Assembly: GCA_026119855.1 (NCBI GenBank)
Contig: JAOWBW010000158.1
Coordinates: forward strand, 618,976 to 682,975
Source: Campanula takesimana
Taxonomy: Eukaryota > Streptophyta > Magnoliopsida > Asterales > Campanulaceae
Direction: 5' to 3'
DNA length: 64,000 nucleotides
The notes beneath the pieces are model-generated. The model ran no database searches and was not told the origin of the DNA. It saw nothing but the letters and a program-made list of their open reading frames with translations. Made by a program: the position numbers and the translations under genes. Of the stretch, positions 32,801-45,726 are shown piece by piece. The first letter of the stretch is position 1; the number at the start of each line of letters is the position of its first letter.

Positions 32801-33780
32801 CTTCTATTCCTTAGTCCCTGCACATTTAAACAAATGTGAGATCCACATCCGGTATCTAATACCCAGGAGCTAGAAGTATAAAGAAGAACATCTATAACAT
32901 AGATACCTGAAGTAGAGGCAATCCCACTGCTTTTCTTCTTCTTCTTCTTCATCTCTTCCTTGTAAACCTTGCAATTCCGTTTCCAATGACCAATCTCATT
33001 GCAGTGGAAACAAATTGCATCCTTTTGGGAAGCAGGTTTAGCCACATTAGCATTAACAACAATTGCATTGCCAATCTTGGGTTTGACAACTTTTGTCTTA
33101 CCCCCTTTTCTTTTTTCCTTTTGGCACTTTCATTCCTTTGATACTATGAGCACAGTCGCTGCTTCTTTACCGATTTTCTTTTCCGCTGTCTTTAGCATCC
33201 CATGCAACTCAGACAGGGACTTATCCATCCCATGCATATTAAAGTTCATTACGAACTGATTATAGGTTTTGGGCAATGAATTAAGAATAAAATTAGTGGC
33301 CAACTCGACCTCAATGGGATGGCCAAGCCTCTCTAGATGCTCAAAGTGATCCTTCATTTTTAGAACATGAGGGCCCACAGCTTGCCCATCACTCATCTTG
33401 CATGAGACGATGGCAGCTATAGTATTGAACCTTTCTTGCCTTTCCTGTTCTTGAAACATGTCTTTCAACTTAACAGCAAGATCATATGCCTCCAAGTGTT
33501 CAAGAGTCTTCTGAAGCTCAGAACACATGGCTGCAAGCATAAGATAACCCACCTCACGAGAATCACTCTCGTACTTCTTGTAGGCATTTCTCTCATCCTT
33601 GGTGGCAGATGATTCAGGTTCATCCTCAGGAACAGGCTCATCAAGAATATAGAACTTATCTTCATGATTTAGAACAATTCTAAGGCTACGGATCCAATCC
33701 GTGAAGTTAGATCCATTTTCTTGAAGTTTTTCCTTCTCAAGGATTGATCGCAATGATAAAGAATTTGAACTTTGAGCCAT
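29803..33780 (-). pseudogene. family C gag-pol, unit 1
   Basis: Minus strand, start ATG at 33780 (MAQSSNSLSLRSILEKEKL). Order: copia gag (33780-33130), one in-frame stop (33130-33132), CCHC knuckle CFHCNEIGHWKRNC, protease WVLDTGCGSHICL, integrase with HHCC zinc region and D,D (HTDVCG, SDRGGEY), RT with YVDD (about 30770, frame broken), RNase H with TDASF, TEAEYIAASDAAKEA. The integrase catalytic Glu is Lys here (NGVSKRRN; unit 2 keeps SERRN). Further stops lie at 31552, 31444-31446 and near 30985, and a frame break lies before 30727. It is the best preserved gag-pol here yet cannot work by itself. A leader of about 1.5 kb precedes it. Confidence 0.9.
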
Positions 33781-35290
33781 TATCTACAATTATGCAAACA
33801 TATAATTAAATATAAGTACCAACTTAGTTTTTTTTTTAAATATATTACAAATATTAGTATTTCACAAATACTCTCACCAAATTATATAACCTTCATATAC
33901 ATCCAATGTATAATATAATTCAATTGGGCTAATATAATTTAATTGGGCTAATATAATTTAATTGGGCTAAGATCCATATTTAATTTAATTTTACGTCTGC
34001 GATGGCAAGATGCATAAAATTAAACTATTTAGGTAGATAACTCCTTATCAATCATATCATATATGACTCTTAGATCTTTTATGAGATTATATCTAGACAT
34101 CATATGTCATGCATGTTTTAATCTCATCTGTGCCTTAGGCCCAAAACTCTTTTGATAGCTTAATTATGTCATCCCACTTTAAACGCATAGGAACCACTCA
34201 TCTTGTTCATACATGATTAAAATCAATGCACCTCGCGATGGTTAGAGCGCGCATGAAAGTATCCATGTAATCCCAAATGTTTTAATCATGGGTCGGCACG
34301 GAATTAAATTTTAATTGAAGGTTCACAACATATATCATATAACACATTTATGATCACATAAGATAAACATGTTACACATCAAGTTTAGTCATTAAATTAA
34401 TCTCTATTAATTTAACCATGATATTATGTGTCATTAGTTTCTCTATAATTATGAGGATGAGACTATTTAAACTTTGGTTATTATATCCAAATCAAGACAA
34501 CAAAATGCGGTCGAACAAAGCCATAAGGCAACCACAATTCCGCACTAATCTAAGAAACCAAGAAAGTAGTCCATGTGGCTGAAACTAAGCAATAGATGGT
34601 CTCGATGAACGTAGGCCAATTGCATTCACAATTCCACATGGATCTCCAATCTTCGAATCAAGAACTTTGTTTCTCAATTTTAGCAATTATGAACTCTTCA
34701 TAATTCTAACTTCGTTTTATCTTTGAATCTTTGATTACGATCAAGTTTGGGAAACACAGTCTCGAGAACGTAGGCTAGCCAACCAAACCTTGAACCAATC
34801 TCAGAATTCAACAGACTAAAACAAATAGGAAATTCAAACCCCAAGATCCACACCCGTGATCTAAATTACGCACCCGCATAAGACCCGGAGGTCCGGCTGG
34901 GTCGCCTACTAGGTCCGGTCGGACCCTTTGAAAAATCCAATTTTTAAAGTTCCAAAATTGTCTCAAATTGTTTTTCCCGATTCAATTAGGATTTGGTGTT
35001 TTTGGTGATCCAATCACCATGATAATCAAAACCTTGAGTAAACAATTTATTCATGAATCTCTAGATTATCAAAACTTTGATCCAATCAAAAATTGATAAC
35101 CTAACAATTTTGAATCCAACATAATTTTTATTGCGATTGAATAGTGCGATTAAAGTTTATGAAACAATAAACCACATAAACGCATATAACACATAAACAT
35201 CATAATCCCAATATTCAAATCATGCTAGGGACATAAACAATTTATATACACAAAACTTGATTATGCATTGAAATAATCAACATGAACGGG
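33781..35290 (-). other. long 5' leader of family C unit 1
   Basis: About 1.5 kb between PBS and gag, AT-rich, with no coding signal. It includes a palindrome pair at 34890-34925. Confidence 0.7.
34890..34925 (-). repeat. GC-palindrome pair in the family C leader
   Basis: GGTCCG-GT-CGGACC at 34912 is perfect; a looser copy starts 22 bp earlier (34890). Unit 2 has the same pair at 41891 (GGTCCG-GC-CGTGTC) and 41913. Confidence 0.8.
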
Positions 35291-35302
35291 GCTCTGATAC
35301 CA
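35291..35302 (-). promoter_or_regulatory. primer binding site, family C unit 1
   Basis: The minus strand reads TGGTATCAGAGC, one base inside LTR b; complementary to initiator tRNA-Met. Unit 2 has the same at 42292-42303. Confidence 0.9.
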
Positions 35303-35303
35303 C

Positions 35304-36847
35304 TGTTTGGTTTCGTAGTAACATGCGCAGCGGAATTAAGCATTTAAAATTTATGAAACCCAAAGCCTATAGATCAATTCATATGATTATGATAAATACA
35401 TCTATTATAAATACAAGAATACTAACCCTTGAAGCGTTTCTTGATTTCTTGATCTTTGAGTCTTAGGTTCTTCGCGGTTTCGAATCAAGGAACACGAACA
35501 TGAAGATGATAAGGGAATCACCCTCTATGGATATCCACACGCGAACGAATATTAAGAACTCTTTCTTAATCTTGACTGCTAGATCAAAAAGAACTATATG
35601 ATTTTATGTATTATTGATCTTTGATTCTCAATCTCAATCAATAATTATGTTTCTCCAAACAAGTGAATCAAATATATACAATGGATGGGACTGATATATT
35701 TATATGGGTATAAGTCCTTAACCCTTAAGGACTTAGGAAACCCAAATCCCGTATCTATTTTGTGCTGCAGATTTTCCTGGCCGACTTGACTGGCAAGGTC
35801 GTGCCCAAAGACTGGCACGGTCGTGCCAATGCCTTCGAGGCAACCTTCCCAGCCGCCCAATATTGGCACGATCGTGCTTTATATCTGGCATGGCCGTGCC
35901 GAGCTCAGTACGGTCGTGCTTGATATTTTTGGCACGGTCGTGCCAATCAATCCGCCAGTACATATCTTTTAGCTATATATGGCACGATCGTGTCTTATAA
36001 AGAGCACGGCCGTGCCAGACCAAAACTCTGCCATTTTTTCCCCTTTTCCAATTCGTTCTCTTGTGTGTGACCCCATAGGATTATATCAAGTTGGCAATGA
36101 GCCCAAACACATTTTGTCTCATAAATCATGAGCGGACCCTAGCAGGCCATCATGATTACCCAAATGATATAACTTGTTAAAGTTCGTTAATCCATTATAG
36201 AACATATTACAATCTCTTTGTTTCACGATGTCTATTTAACGTAAGCCATGGTCAATGGTCAACTTACATAGTCCAATGCTTTCTCGATCCCGAATGTATT
36301 GATAAGACAAATCTTATTTGAGCACGGCCATGCATTTCATCAATACCATTCATCGAGTGGCCAAAGCTTGACATCTCTCTTGACGAGGAACAAATCCTTT
36401 CTTGTCTTATTACTTTTCCCTACATGTTTCTGATTATGCCAATCATATTCTTTATAACTACCCGGTTAGGGGTAACGTTTGAATATGTCAAGCATAATAT
36501 TCATCAAGTGGAAGACTGTAATAACCTCAAGTCTAAAGATTGCAGTAATATAACTACATGAGACTTAATTATGACATTGTGACCATGACATAAATCTCAT
36601 ACGGGTCGTTCCAGTATTTGGTCTCCAACAAATACCCATAAGTTTAATTGTATCCCATACACCATAATCATCATATGATTATCTATTAAACTTATAATAA
36701 CAATTTATCATAATTATCAGGGACGGGGATTATTATAATAAACATGCAAAGGATATAATAATCAAACATTCAATATCTTTATTAAAACATAATCAATAGA
36801 TAATATTAATCGTTCTCATAACGTGCCTAGAGCATACAACACCAACA
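35304..36847 (-). repeat. family C LTR b (shared by units 1 and 2)
   Basis: 1,544 bp. It acts as 5' LTR of unit 1 and 3' LTR of unit 2. It has the same eight-palindrome block (35792-36016). Confidence 0.9.
35792..36016 (-). repeat. double GC-palindrome tetrad, family C LTR b
   Basis: Starts at 35792, 35814, 35865, 35887, 35907, 35931, 35981 and 36003. Arms are as in LTR a, with scattered C-to-T/G-to-A changes such as GGCATG for GGCACG. Confidence 0.9.
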
Positions 36848-36867
36848 ATCTCCCACTTACACTAGGC

Positions 36868-39800
36868 CTAATTAATGTATCGAATACCCATAGACCTAAC
36901 ATGACCTTCATGCTTTGCTTGTGGAATACCCTTGGTCAATGGGTCGGCTATGTTATCATCAGTCGATACTCTGCATATATTTACGTCTCCTCTATCAATG
37001 ATCTCTCGAATGATATGAAAACGCCTAAGTATGAGTTTGGATTTCTGATGTGATCTTGTTTCCTTTGCTTGAGCAATAGCACCATTATTGTCACAATAAA
37101 GGTCTATTGGGTTAGCAATGCTAGGAACCACTTCTAGTTCACCAATGAACTTCTTGATCCAAACAACCTCTTTTGCAGCATCGGATGCAGCAATATACTT
37201 AGCTTCTGTTGTAGAATCTGCGACGGTACTTTGCTTAGAAATCTTCCAGGTAACAGCACCTCCATTTAGCACAAATACAAATCCAGATTGTGATATTGAA
37301 TCATCCTTGTCGGTTTGGAAGCTTGCATCTGTGTAACCACTAACAACAAGATCATCTTTCAATCCTCCATACCCTAAGAATGAGTCTTTAGTCTTTCGCA
37401 AGTACTTAAGAATCGTCTTGACTACAATCCAGTGACTCTCATCGGGATCTGACTGGTATCTGCTCGTCATGCTCAAAGCATACGAGACATCGGGTCTAGT
37501 ACATATCATGGCATACATGATTGATCCAATTGCGGAAGCATATGGTATCCCAATCATTCTCTTACGCTCATCAGTGGTCTTAGGACACTGATTCTTGCTT
37601 AGAGTTATGCCATGACCTACTGGCAAATTTCCTCTCTTAGAGTTTTCCATGCGGAATCTCTTAAGAACTTTGTCAATATATGTATCTTGACTTAAACCAA
37701 TCAATATCTTAGATCTATCATGATATATTATAATGCCAAGGATATAAGCGGCTTCTCCCATATCTTTCATTGAGAAACACCTAACCAAGTTTTCACAGAC
37801 TGCAGTGCAGGAATGTCGTTTCCAATGAGCAATATGTCATCAATATATTGTACTAGAAATAATACTATGTTCCCACTAATCTTCTTGTATACACAAGGCT
37901 CATCTTCGTTCTTGATGAAGGCAAACTCTTTGACCGATTCATCAAATCGAAGATTCCAACTTTTTGAAGCTTGCTTCAATCCATAGATGGATCTTTGAAA
38001 CTTGCATACTTTATTAGAAATTTCTGGAATTATAAAACCTTCATGTTGTGTCATATAAACATCCTCAAGTAAGTTCCCATTAAGGAACGCTGTTTTGATA
38101 TCCATTTGCCATATCTCATAGTCAAAATATGCGGCTATGGTAAGTAAAATTCTTATAGACTTGATCATTGCTACGGTCGAAAAGGTTTTATCATAGTCGA
38201 TTCCATGAATCTGCCTATAGCCTTTCGTTACAAGTCTAGCTTTATAAGTATGCACCTTTCCATCCATGTCAGTTTTATTTTTGAAAACCCACTTGCATCC
38301 TATAGTTTTTACACCTTCGGGCGCATCAATCAAGTTCCAAACTTGATTATCATACATTGACTTAATTTTAGATTCCATGGCTCCAAGCCATTTATCTGAA
38401 TCAGGAGCGAACATCGCTTCTTGGTAGGAAGTAGGTTCGTCATCAACTATGACTTCTACTTTATTGCTATCCGTCATGAGAAATCCATATCTCTCAGGTT
38501 CGGATCACACTCTACCAGTTCTGCAAGGAACTTGAGTATTCTGATTAGGTTCCACAACTCCTTGTGAAACTTGATCAGATCCAACATTCTGTTCCATGTA
38601 ACTTTCGGGTTCTTGAACCTCTTTAAGACTAATTTTACTCCCACTAATTCTTTTAGAGAGAAACTCTTTCTCTAGAAAAGCACCATCTCGTGCAACAAAC
38701 ACTTTGTTGTCCGTTCGGTTGTAAAAGTAGTATCCTTTAGTTTTTTTAGGATATCCCATGAAATTACATTTATCAGACTTGTTTGGGAGTTTGTCAGAGA
38801 TTAGTCTCTTGACATAGGCCTCACAACCCCAAATCTTCATAAAAGAAAGATTAGGCTTCTTTCCTTTCCACATCTCATATGGTGTTTTAGGAACAGATTT
38901 TGTTGGAACCTTATTTAGTGTAAGAGCAGCAGTTTTTAGTGCATGTCCCCAAAAGGATAAAGGAAGATTAACTTAACTCATCATGGAGCGGACCATATCC
39001 AATAAAGTCCTATTTCTCCGCTCAGACACACCATTCCATTGAGGTGTTCTAGGTGGAGTTAATTGTGAAACAATTCCACAATCTTTAAGATGATTGTCAA
39101 ATTCTTGGCTTAAATATTCTCCACCACGATCAGATTAAAGTCCTTTAATAATTTTTCCAAGTTGATTTTGTACTTCATTTTGAAATATTCTAAATATCTC
39201 AAAAGACTCACTTTTATGTATCATTAAGTAGACATAGCCATATCTATTAAAATCATCAGTAAAAGTTATGATGTATTGATATCCTCCCATAGCATTGCTG
39301 CTCATTGGTCCACACACATAAGTATGTATGAGTCCCAATAAGTCACTTGCCCTTTCACCACTCTTAGTAAAAGGTGTCTTTGTAATCTTTCCAAGTAAAC
39401 AAGACTCACAAGTTTCATATGATTAAAAATCATGTGAATCTAAAAGTCCGTCACCGTGGAGTTTTGAGATACACTTCTCATTTATATGACCAAGACGGCA
39501 ATGCGACAAATAAGTATGATTTACATCATTAGGTTTGGATTTCTTATTTACATTATAAATATTCTCATTATTCCCACTTTCAACATCAAGAACATAAAGG
39601 CCATTAAATGAACATGCAGTACAATAATGCATCTCATTTAAATAAATAGAAAACTTCTTATTCTTAATAAGAAAACTATAACCTTCATTATCCAAACAAG
39701 AAATTGAAATAATATTTCTACTTAAATCCGGAACGTAATAACAATTTTTCAAAACAAGAATTAATCCGCTAGGTAAAATGACATCATATGTTCCTACGGC

Positions 39801-40793
39801 TAATGCAGCAACTCTTGCTCCATTCCCCACACGTAGGTCCACTTTGCCATCTTTAAGTAGCATTCTATTCCCTAGTCTCTTCACATTTAAACAAATGTGA
39901 GATCCACATTCGGTATCTAATACCCAGGAGCTAGAACTAGAAAGAAGAACATCTATAACATAGATACCTGATGTAGAGGCAGTCCCACTGCTTTTCTTCT
40001 TCTTCTTCATCTCTTCCTTGCAAACCTTGTAATTCTGTTTCCAATGACCAATCTCGTTGTAGTGGAAACAAATTGCATCCTTTTGGGAAGCAGGTTTAGC
40101 CACATTAGCATTAGCAATAATTGCCTTATCAATCTTGGGTTTGAAAACTTTTGTCTTACCCCCTTTTCCTTTGACTTTTTGGCCCTTTCCTTCCTTTGAT
40201 ACTATAAGCACAGGCGCGGCTTCTTTACCGATTTTATTTTCCACTGTCTTTAGCATCCCATGCAACTCAGACAGGGACTTATCCATCCCATGCATATTAA
40301 AATTCATTACGAACTGATTATAGCTTTTGGGCAATGAATTAAGAATAAAATTAGTGGCCAACTCGACCTCAATGGGATGGCTAAGCCTCTCTAGATGCTC
40401 AAAGTGATCCTTCATTTTTAGAACATGAGGGCCCACAACTTACCCATCACTCATCTTGCATGAGACGATGGCAGCTATAGTATCAACAGCAATGTCATAT
40501 GCCTCTAAGTGTTCAAGAGTCTTCTGAAGCTCAGAACACATTGCTGCAAGCATAAGATAACCCACCTCACGAGAATCACACTCGTGCTTCTTGTAGGCGT
40601 TTCTCTCATCCTTGGTGGCAGATGATTCAGGTTCATCCTCAGGAACGGGCTCATCAAGAACATAGAGCTTATCTTCATGCTTTAGAACAATTCTAAGGCT
40701 ACGGATTCAATCCGTGAAGTTAGATCCATTTTCTTGAAGTTTTTCCTTCTCAAGGATTGATCGCAATGATAAAGAATTTGAACTTTGAGCCAT
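36868..40793 (-). pseudogene. family C gag-pol, unit 2
   Basis: Same domain order as unit 1. The gag starts at 40793 and is shorter: about 60 bases around 40480 are missing and the region carries a stop. Protease reads WVLDTECGSH, so the DTG glycine is lost. The knuckle histidine/cysteine pattern is damaged (CFHYNEIGHWKQNY). Integrase keeps SERRN but has stops near 38970 and 39420. RT is long and open (37767-38477, YIDD present). The final part (36868-37788) holds RNase H and the true pol C-terminus (GIRYIN). It shares with unit 1 the premature stop after RTGRV (38505-38507). Confidence 0.9.
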
Positions 40794-40840
40794 TATCTAC
40801 AATTATGCAAACATATAATTAAATATAAGTACCAACTTAG

Positions 40841-40872
<32 letters not shown>

Positions 40873-42304
40873 TATTACAAATATTAGTATTTCACAAATA
40901 CTCCCTCCAAATTATATAACCTTCATATACATCCAATGTACAATATAATTTAATTGGGCTAAGATCCATATTTCATTTAATTTTACATCCGCGATGGCAA
41001 GATGCATAAAATTAAATTATTTAGGCAGATAACTCCTTATCAATCATATCATATATGACTCTTAGATCTTTTATGAGATTATATCTAGACATCATATGTC
41101 ATGCATGTTTTAATCTCATCTGTGCCTTAGGCCCAAAACTCTTTTGATAGCCTAATTAAGTCAACCCACTTTAAACGCATAGAAACCACTCATTCACTCA
41201 TCTTGTTCATACATGAATAAAATCAAAGCACCTCGCGATGGTTAGAGCGTGAATGAAAGTATCCATGTAATCCCAAGTGTTTTAATCATGGGTCGGCACG
41301 GAACTTAAATTTTAAGTGAAGGTTCACAACATATAGCATATAACACATTTATGATCACATAAGATAAACATGTTACACATCAATTTTAGTCATTAAATTA
41401 ATCTATATTAATTTAAGCATGATATTATGTGTCATTAGTTTCTCTATAATTACGAGGATGTGACTATTTAAACTTTAGTTATTATCTCCAAATCAAGACA
41501 ACAAAATGCGGTCGAACTAAGACATAAGGCAACCACAATTCCGCACTAATCCAAGAAACAAAGAAAGTAGTCCATGTGGCTGAAACTAAGCAATAGATGG
41601 TCTCGATGAACGTATACCAATTGCATTCACAATTCCACATGGATCTCCAATCTTAGAATCAAGAACTTTGTTTCTCAATTTTAGCAATTATGAACTCTTC
41701 ATAATTCTAACTTCATTTTATCTTTGAATCTTTGATTACGATCAAGTTTGGGAAACACAGTCTCGAGAACGTAAGCTAGCCATCCAAACCTTGAACCAAT
41801 CTCAGAATTCAACAGACTAAAACAAATAGGAAATTCAAACCCCAAGATCCACACCCGTGATCTAAAGGACGCACCCTCATAAGACCCGGAGGTCCGGCCG
41901 TGTCGCCTGCTAGGTCCGGTCGGACCCTTTGAAAAATCCAATTTTTAAAGTTCCAAAATTTGTCCCAAATTGTTTTTCCCGATTCAATTAGGATTTGGTG
42001 TTCTTGGTGATCCAATCACCATGATCATCAAAACCTTGAGTAAACAATTTATTCATGAATCTCTATATTATCAAAACTTTGATCAATTCAAAAATTGATA
42101 ACCTAACAATTTTGAATCCAACATAATTTTATTGCGATTGAATAGTGCGATTAAAGTTTATGAAACAATAAATCACGTAAACTCATATAACACATAAACA
42201 TCATAATCCCAATATTCAAATCATGCTAGGCACATAAATAATTTATATACACACAACATGATTATGCATTGAAATAATCAACATGAACGGGGCTCTGATA
42301 CCAC

Positions 42305-43542
42305 AGTTTGGTTTCGTAGTAACATGCGCAGCGGAATTAAGCATTTAAAATTTATGAAACCCAAAGCCTATAGATCCATTCATATGATTATGATAAATAC
42401 ATCTATTATGAATACAAGAATACTAACCGTTGAAGCGTTTCTTGATTTCTTGATCTTTGAGTCTTGGGTTCTTCACGGCTTTCGAATCACGAATGCAGAA
42501 ACACGAACACGAAGATGATAACGGAATCACCCTCTATGGATATCCACACGCGAACGAATATTAAGAACTCTTTCTTAATCTTGACTGCTAGATCAAAAAG
42601 AACTATATGATTTTATGTATTATTGATCTTTGATTCTCAATCTCAATCAATAATTATGTTTCTCCAAACAAGTGAATCAATCATATACAATGGCTGGAAC
42701 TGATATATTTATATGGGTATAAGTCCTTAACCCATAAGGACTTAGGAAACCCAAATACCGTATCTATTTTGTGGTGCAGATTTTCCTGGCCTACTTGACT
42801 GGCACGGTCGTGCCCTAAGACTGGCATGGTCGTGCCAATGCCTTCGAGGCAACCTTCCCAGCCGCCCAATATTGGCACGGTCGTGCTTTATATCTGGCAC
42901 GGCCGTGCCGAGCTCAGCATGGTCGTGCTTGATATTTTGGTACGGTCGTGCCAATCAATCCGCCAGCACTTATCTTTTGGCTATATATGGCACGATCGTG
43001 TCTTATAAAGAGCACGGCCGTGCCAGACCAAAACTCTGCCATTTTTTCCTTTTTTCCAATTCGTTCTCTTGTGTGTGACCCCATAGGATTATATCAAGTT
43101 GGCAATGAGCCCAAACACACTTTGTCTCATAAATCATGAGCGGACCCTAGCAGGCCATCATGATTACCCAAATGATATAACTTGGTAAAGTTCGTTAATC
43201 CATTATAGAACATAGTACAATCTCTTTGTTTCACGATGTCTAATGAACGTAAGCCATGGTCAATGGTCAACTTACATAGTCCAATGGTTTCTCGATCCCG
43301 AATGTATTGATAAGACAAATCTCTTGACGAGGAACAAATCCTTTCTTGGCTTATTACTCTTCCCTACATGATTCTGATTATGCCAATCATATTATTTATA
43401 ACTACCCGGTTAGGGGTAACGTTTGAATATGTCAAGCATAATGTTCATCAAGTGGAAGACTGTAATAACCTCAAGTCTAAAGATTCCGTAATATAACTAT
43501 ATGAGACTTAATTATGACATTGTGACCATTACATAAATCTCT
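42305..43542 (-). repeat. family C LTR c, end lost
   Basis: The start is mutated to AGTTTGG. It joins internal RNase H sequence within ATCTCT (43537-43542). Palindromes lie at 42801, 42823, 42874, 42896, 42916, 42939, 42989 and 43011. Confidence 0.85.
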
Positions 43543-43970
43543 CGAATGATATGAGAACGCCTAAGTATGCGTTTGGATTTCTGATGTGATCTTGGTTCCT
43601 TTGCTTGAGCAATAGCACCATTATTGTCACAATAAAGGTCTATTTGGTTAGCAATTCTAGGAACTAATTCTAGTTCACCAATGAACTTCTTGATACAAAC
43701 AGCCTCTTTTGCAGCATCGGATGCAGCAATATACTCAGTTTCTGTTGTAGAATATGCGACGGTACTTTCCTTAGAACTCTTCCAGCTAACAGCTTCTCCA
43801 TTTAGCACAAATACAAATCCAGATTGTGATCTTGAATCATCCTTGTCGGTTTGGAAGCTTGCATCTGTGTAACCAATAGATTCTCTTACGCTCATCAGTG
43901 GTCTTAGGACACTGATTCTTGCTTAGAGTTATGCCATAGCCTACAGGCAAATTTCCTCTCTTAGAGTTTT
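43543..43970 (-). pseudogene. family C unit 3 remnant (RNase H fragments)
   Basis: The minus strand carries GYTDASFQTDKDDSRSQSGF and IAASDAAKEAVCIKKF (RNase H). It then jumps at about 43873 to a fragment from upstream in pol (KNQCPKTTDERKR) and ends at the 32-bp LTR stub 43971-44002. Confidence 0.85.
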
Positions 43971-44007
43971 CCATAACGTTCCTACAGCATAAAACACCAA
44001 CAGATTT

Positions 44008-44846
44008 CTGCTGCTCTCTCTTCTTCTTGGGACAATCGGTTTTCCAATTCCCTTTCTCCTTGCAAAAACTACAGATATCTCTAGGTCTTGGACCCCGTCT
44101 AGAACCTCCGTTCCTTCGACCATGCCCTTTGCTGCCTTCCGCAACCAAACCTAATGACTGAGATTCTCTACTAGTACCACTCGCCTTTCGGCACAGTTCT
44201 CTAGTCTTCAGTCCAGACTTTACTTGCTCCAGAGTAATTGTCTCTTTGTTCAGACATTAATCAACATATGATTCATATGACAACGGTAGAGACACCAGAA
44301 AAATTAAAGCAGCATCCTCATCCTCAATTTTCACCTCTATATTACGCAATTCAAGTAATAAAGCAAAAAATAGATCTAGATGATCCTTGATAGGCGTACC
44401 TTCAGACATATGGAAAGTGAATAACTTCTTCTTCATATAGAGCTTATTGGTTAGAGATTTCATAAAATATATCTTCTCCAACGTCAACTACAAGCCTCCC
44501 GCTGTTTCTTGATCCGCTACTTCTGCTAAGATCTCATCATCAAGACTCATGATAATCATTGAATGAGCCTTCTCATCCAATACTACCATGTCTGTAGCCT
44601 TCTTCGAATCCTTTGCTGTGGGAACGACCTCTGCCTTACCTTTTAGATCCTTGTGATCCCTGATTGCAGTAGCCACTGGAGCCCACAAACTTTATCTTCG
44701 CAACATGGCTCTCATCTTGATCTGCCATAAACTAAAACTATTCTTCCCATCAAACTTGTCGATTTTCTGGTCCATCCCGGAATCCATCTCTTCTATCGCA
44801 GCGGATTGCCCTGATCTTTTTCAACTAACCAGGCTCTGGTGCCACT
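44008..44846 (-). pseudogene. family B internal region 1, gag part
   Basis: Minus strand: a UBN2-type gag with WAPVATAIRDHKDLKGKAEV, KKLFTFHMSEGTPIKDHLD and a knuckle CSFCKEKGNWKTDC whose histidine has become Asn. Stops lie at about 44488 and 44257. PBS-like TGGCACCAGAGCCTGG lies next to the LTR. It joins 28400 across the family C array. Confidence 0.8.
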
Positions 44847-45381
44847 TGTTAGTAAATCAGACCCAATAGATAGCAAATAACAATGAACGTAAATCAACAC
44901 AGAATATACGTGGTTCACCAATCTCAATTGGCTACCTCCACGGGCAAAGGGAAACAAATATTATTATGGCGGAGAAACAATTACAAAAAGATGATGATCA
45001 CACTAATCTATGTTTGCACGAACTTTAATCACAAAGTTCCTAGCTATGCAAATCCCTAAAACTAGAATTACTTATCTCTCTCTCTCTCTCTCTATGTCTT
45101 TGATCACGCAAGAAACAAATACTAATTTATTGAGATTTAGAGACCTAATTCAGAAGATAGGAGTCCTAAATCAAATCCTTAAATGACCTGATTTACTTTC
45201 TACGCAAGCTAGAACAGTGCCGAAATCCGAAATTTCCGAACTCGCCTTGGTCCGCCCGGGTCTAGGACAAGGTCCGACCGAACCCAAGCTTGTCTGACCG
45301 CACCCTTGCTGCTACCCGACCGGATCATGTGCTGCTACTTTGCACTTATTTTGTCTTCTTCAAAATCATCTTTCTCTAACA
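44847..45381 (-). repeat. family B LTR, second copy
   Basis: 535 bp, TGTTAGTAAATC...CTCTAACA on the plus strand. Confidence 0.9.
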
Positions 45382-45636
45382 ATCTCCACCTTGATTTTGA
45401 ATCTCCCCAAATAATTTAGATGCACGAGCTTCCGACATAGCCTCCACCTTGAGCCACATCCCTCGTACCAGTTTTTTAAACCTTTTCCTAAGTCTGTATT
45501 TCGTCAAAGACACTAGATTTTGTGCACCATGTATCTTCAAGACACTCAGAATTTGCCTCACCAGACAGACAACTTTGTCCTCTGGACAATCAGATTTTCT
45601 GCATGCAACGTATCCTACGGACACCCAGACGTGCAC
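45376..45636 (-). CDS. small ORF conserved before the family B polypurine tract
   Basis: 86 codons, ending in FGEIQNQGGDC at the polypurine tract. Copy 3 has it at 47641-47901 at the same length with about a dozen replacements. It contains CPEDKVVCLVRQILSVLKIHG. I do not recognise a family; it may be only a chance frame through conserved non-coding sequence. The reading overlaps the LTR edge by two codons. Confidence 0.3.
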   Translation of the reverse strand: MHVWVSVGYVACRKSDCPEDKVVCLVRQILSVLKIHGAQNLVSLTKYRLRKRFKKLVRGMWLKVEAMSEARASKLFGEIQNQGGDC

Positions 45637-45726
45637 CTATGGGCACTCAGAATCGCCCCAACGGGCGACTAACAGTCATTCAGTTGTGGCCCATCCAGTC
45701 AACATTGGAACATGCCACCATGACTG

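Larger units (their letters stand above)
28401..44002 (-). mobile_element. tandem array of copia family C, one TSD
   Basis: LTR-internal units are joined head to tail: LTR 28401-29788, internal 29789-35303, LTR 35304-36847, internal 36848-42304, LTR 42305-43542 (end lost), internal remnant 43543-43970, and the last 32 bp of an LTR (43971-44002). One duplication, GATTT, bounds it (28396-28400, 44003-44007), and the same site is uninterrupted in family B copy 2 (about 46266). This is best explained by one insertion followed by unequal LTR recombination. Confidence 0.9.
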
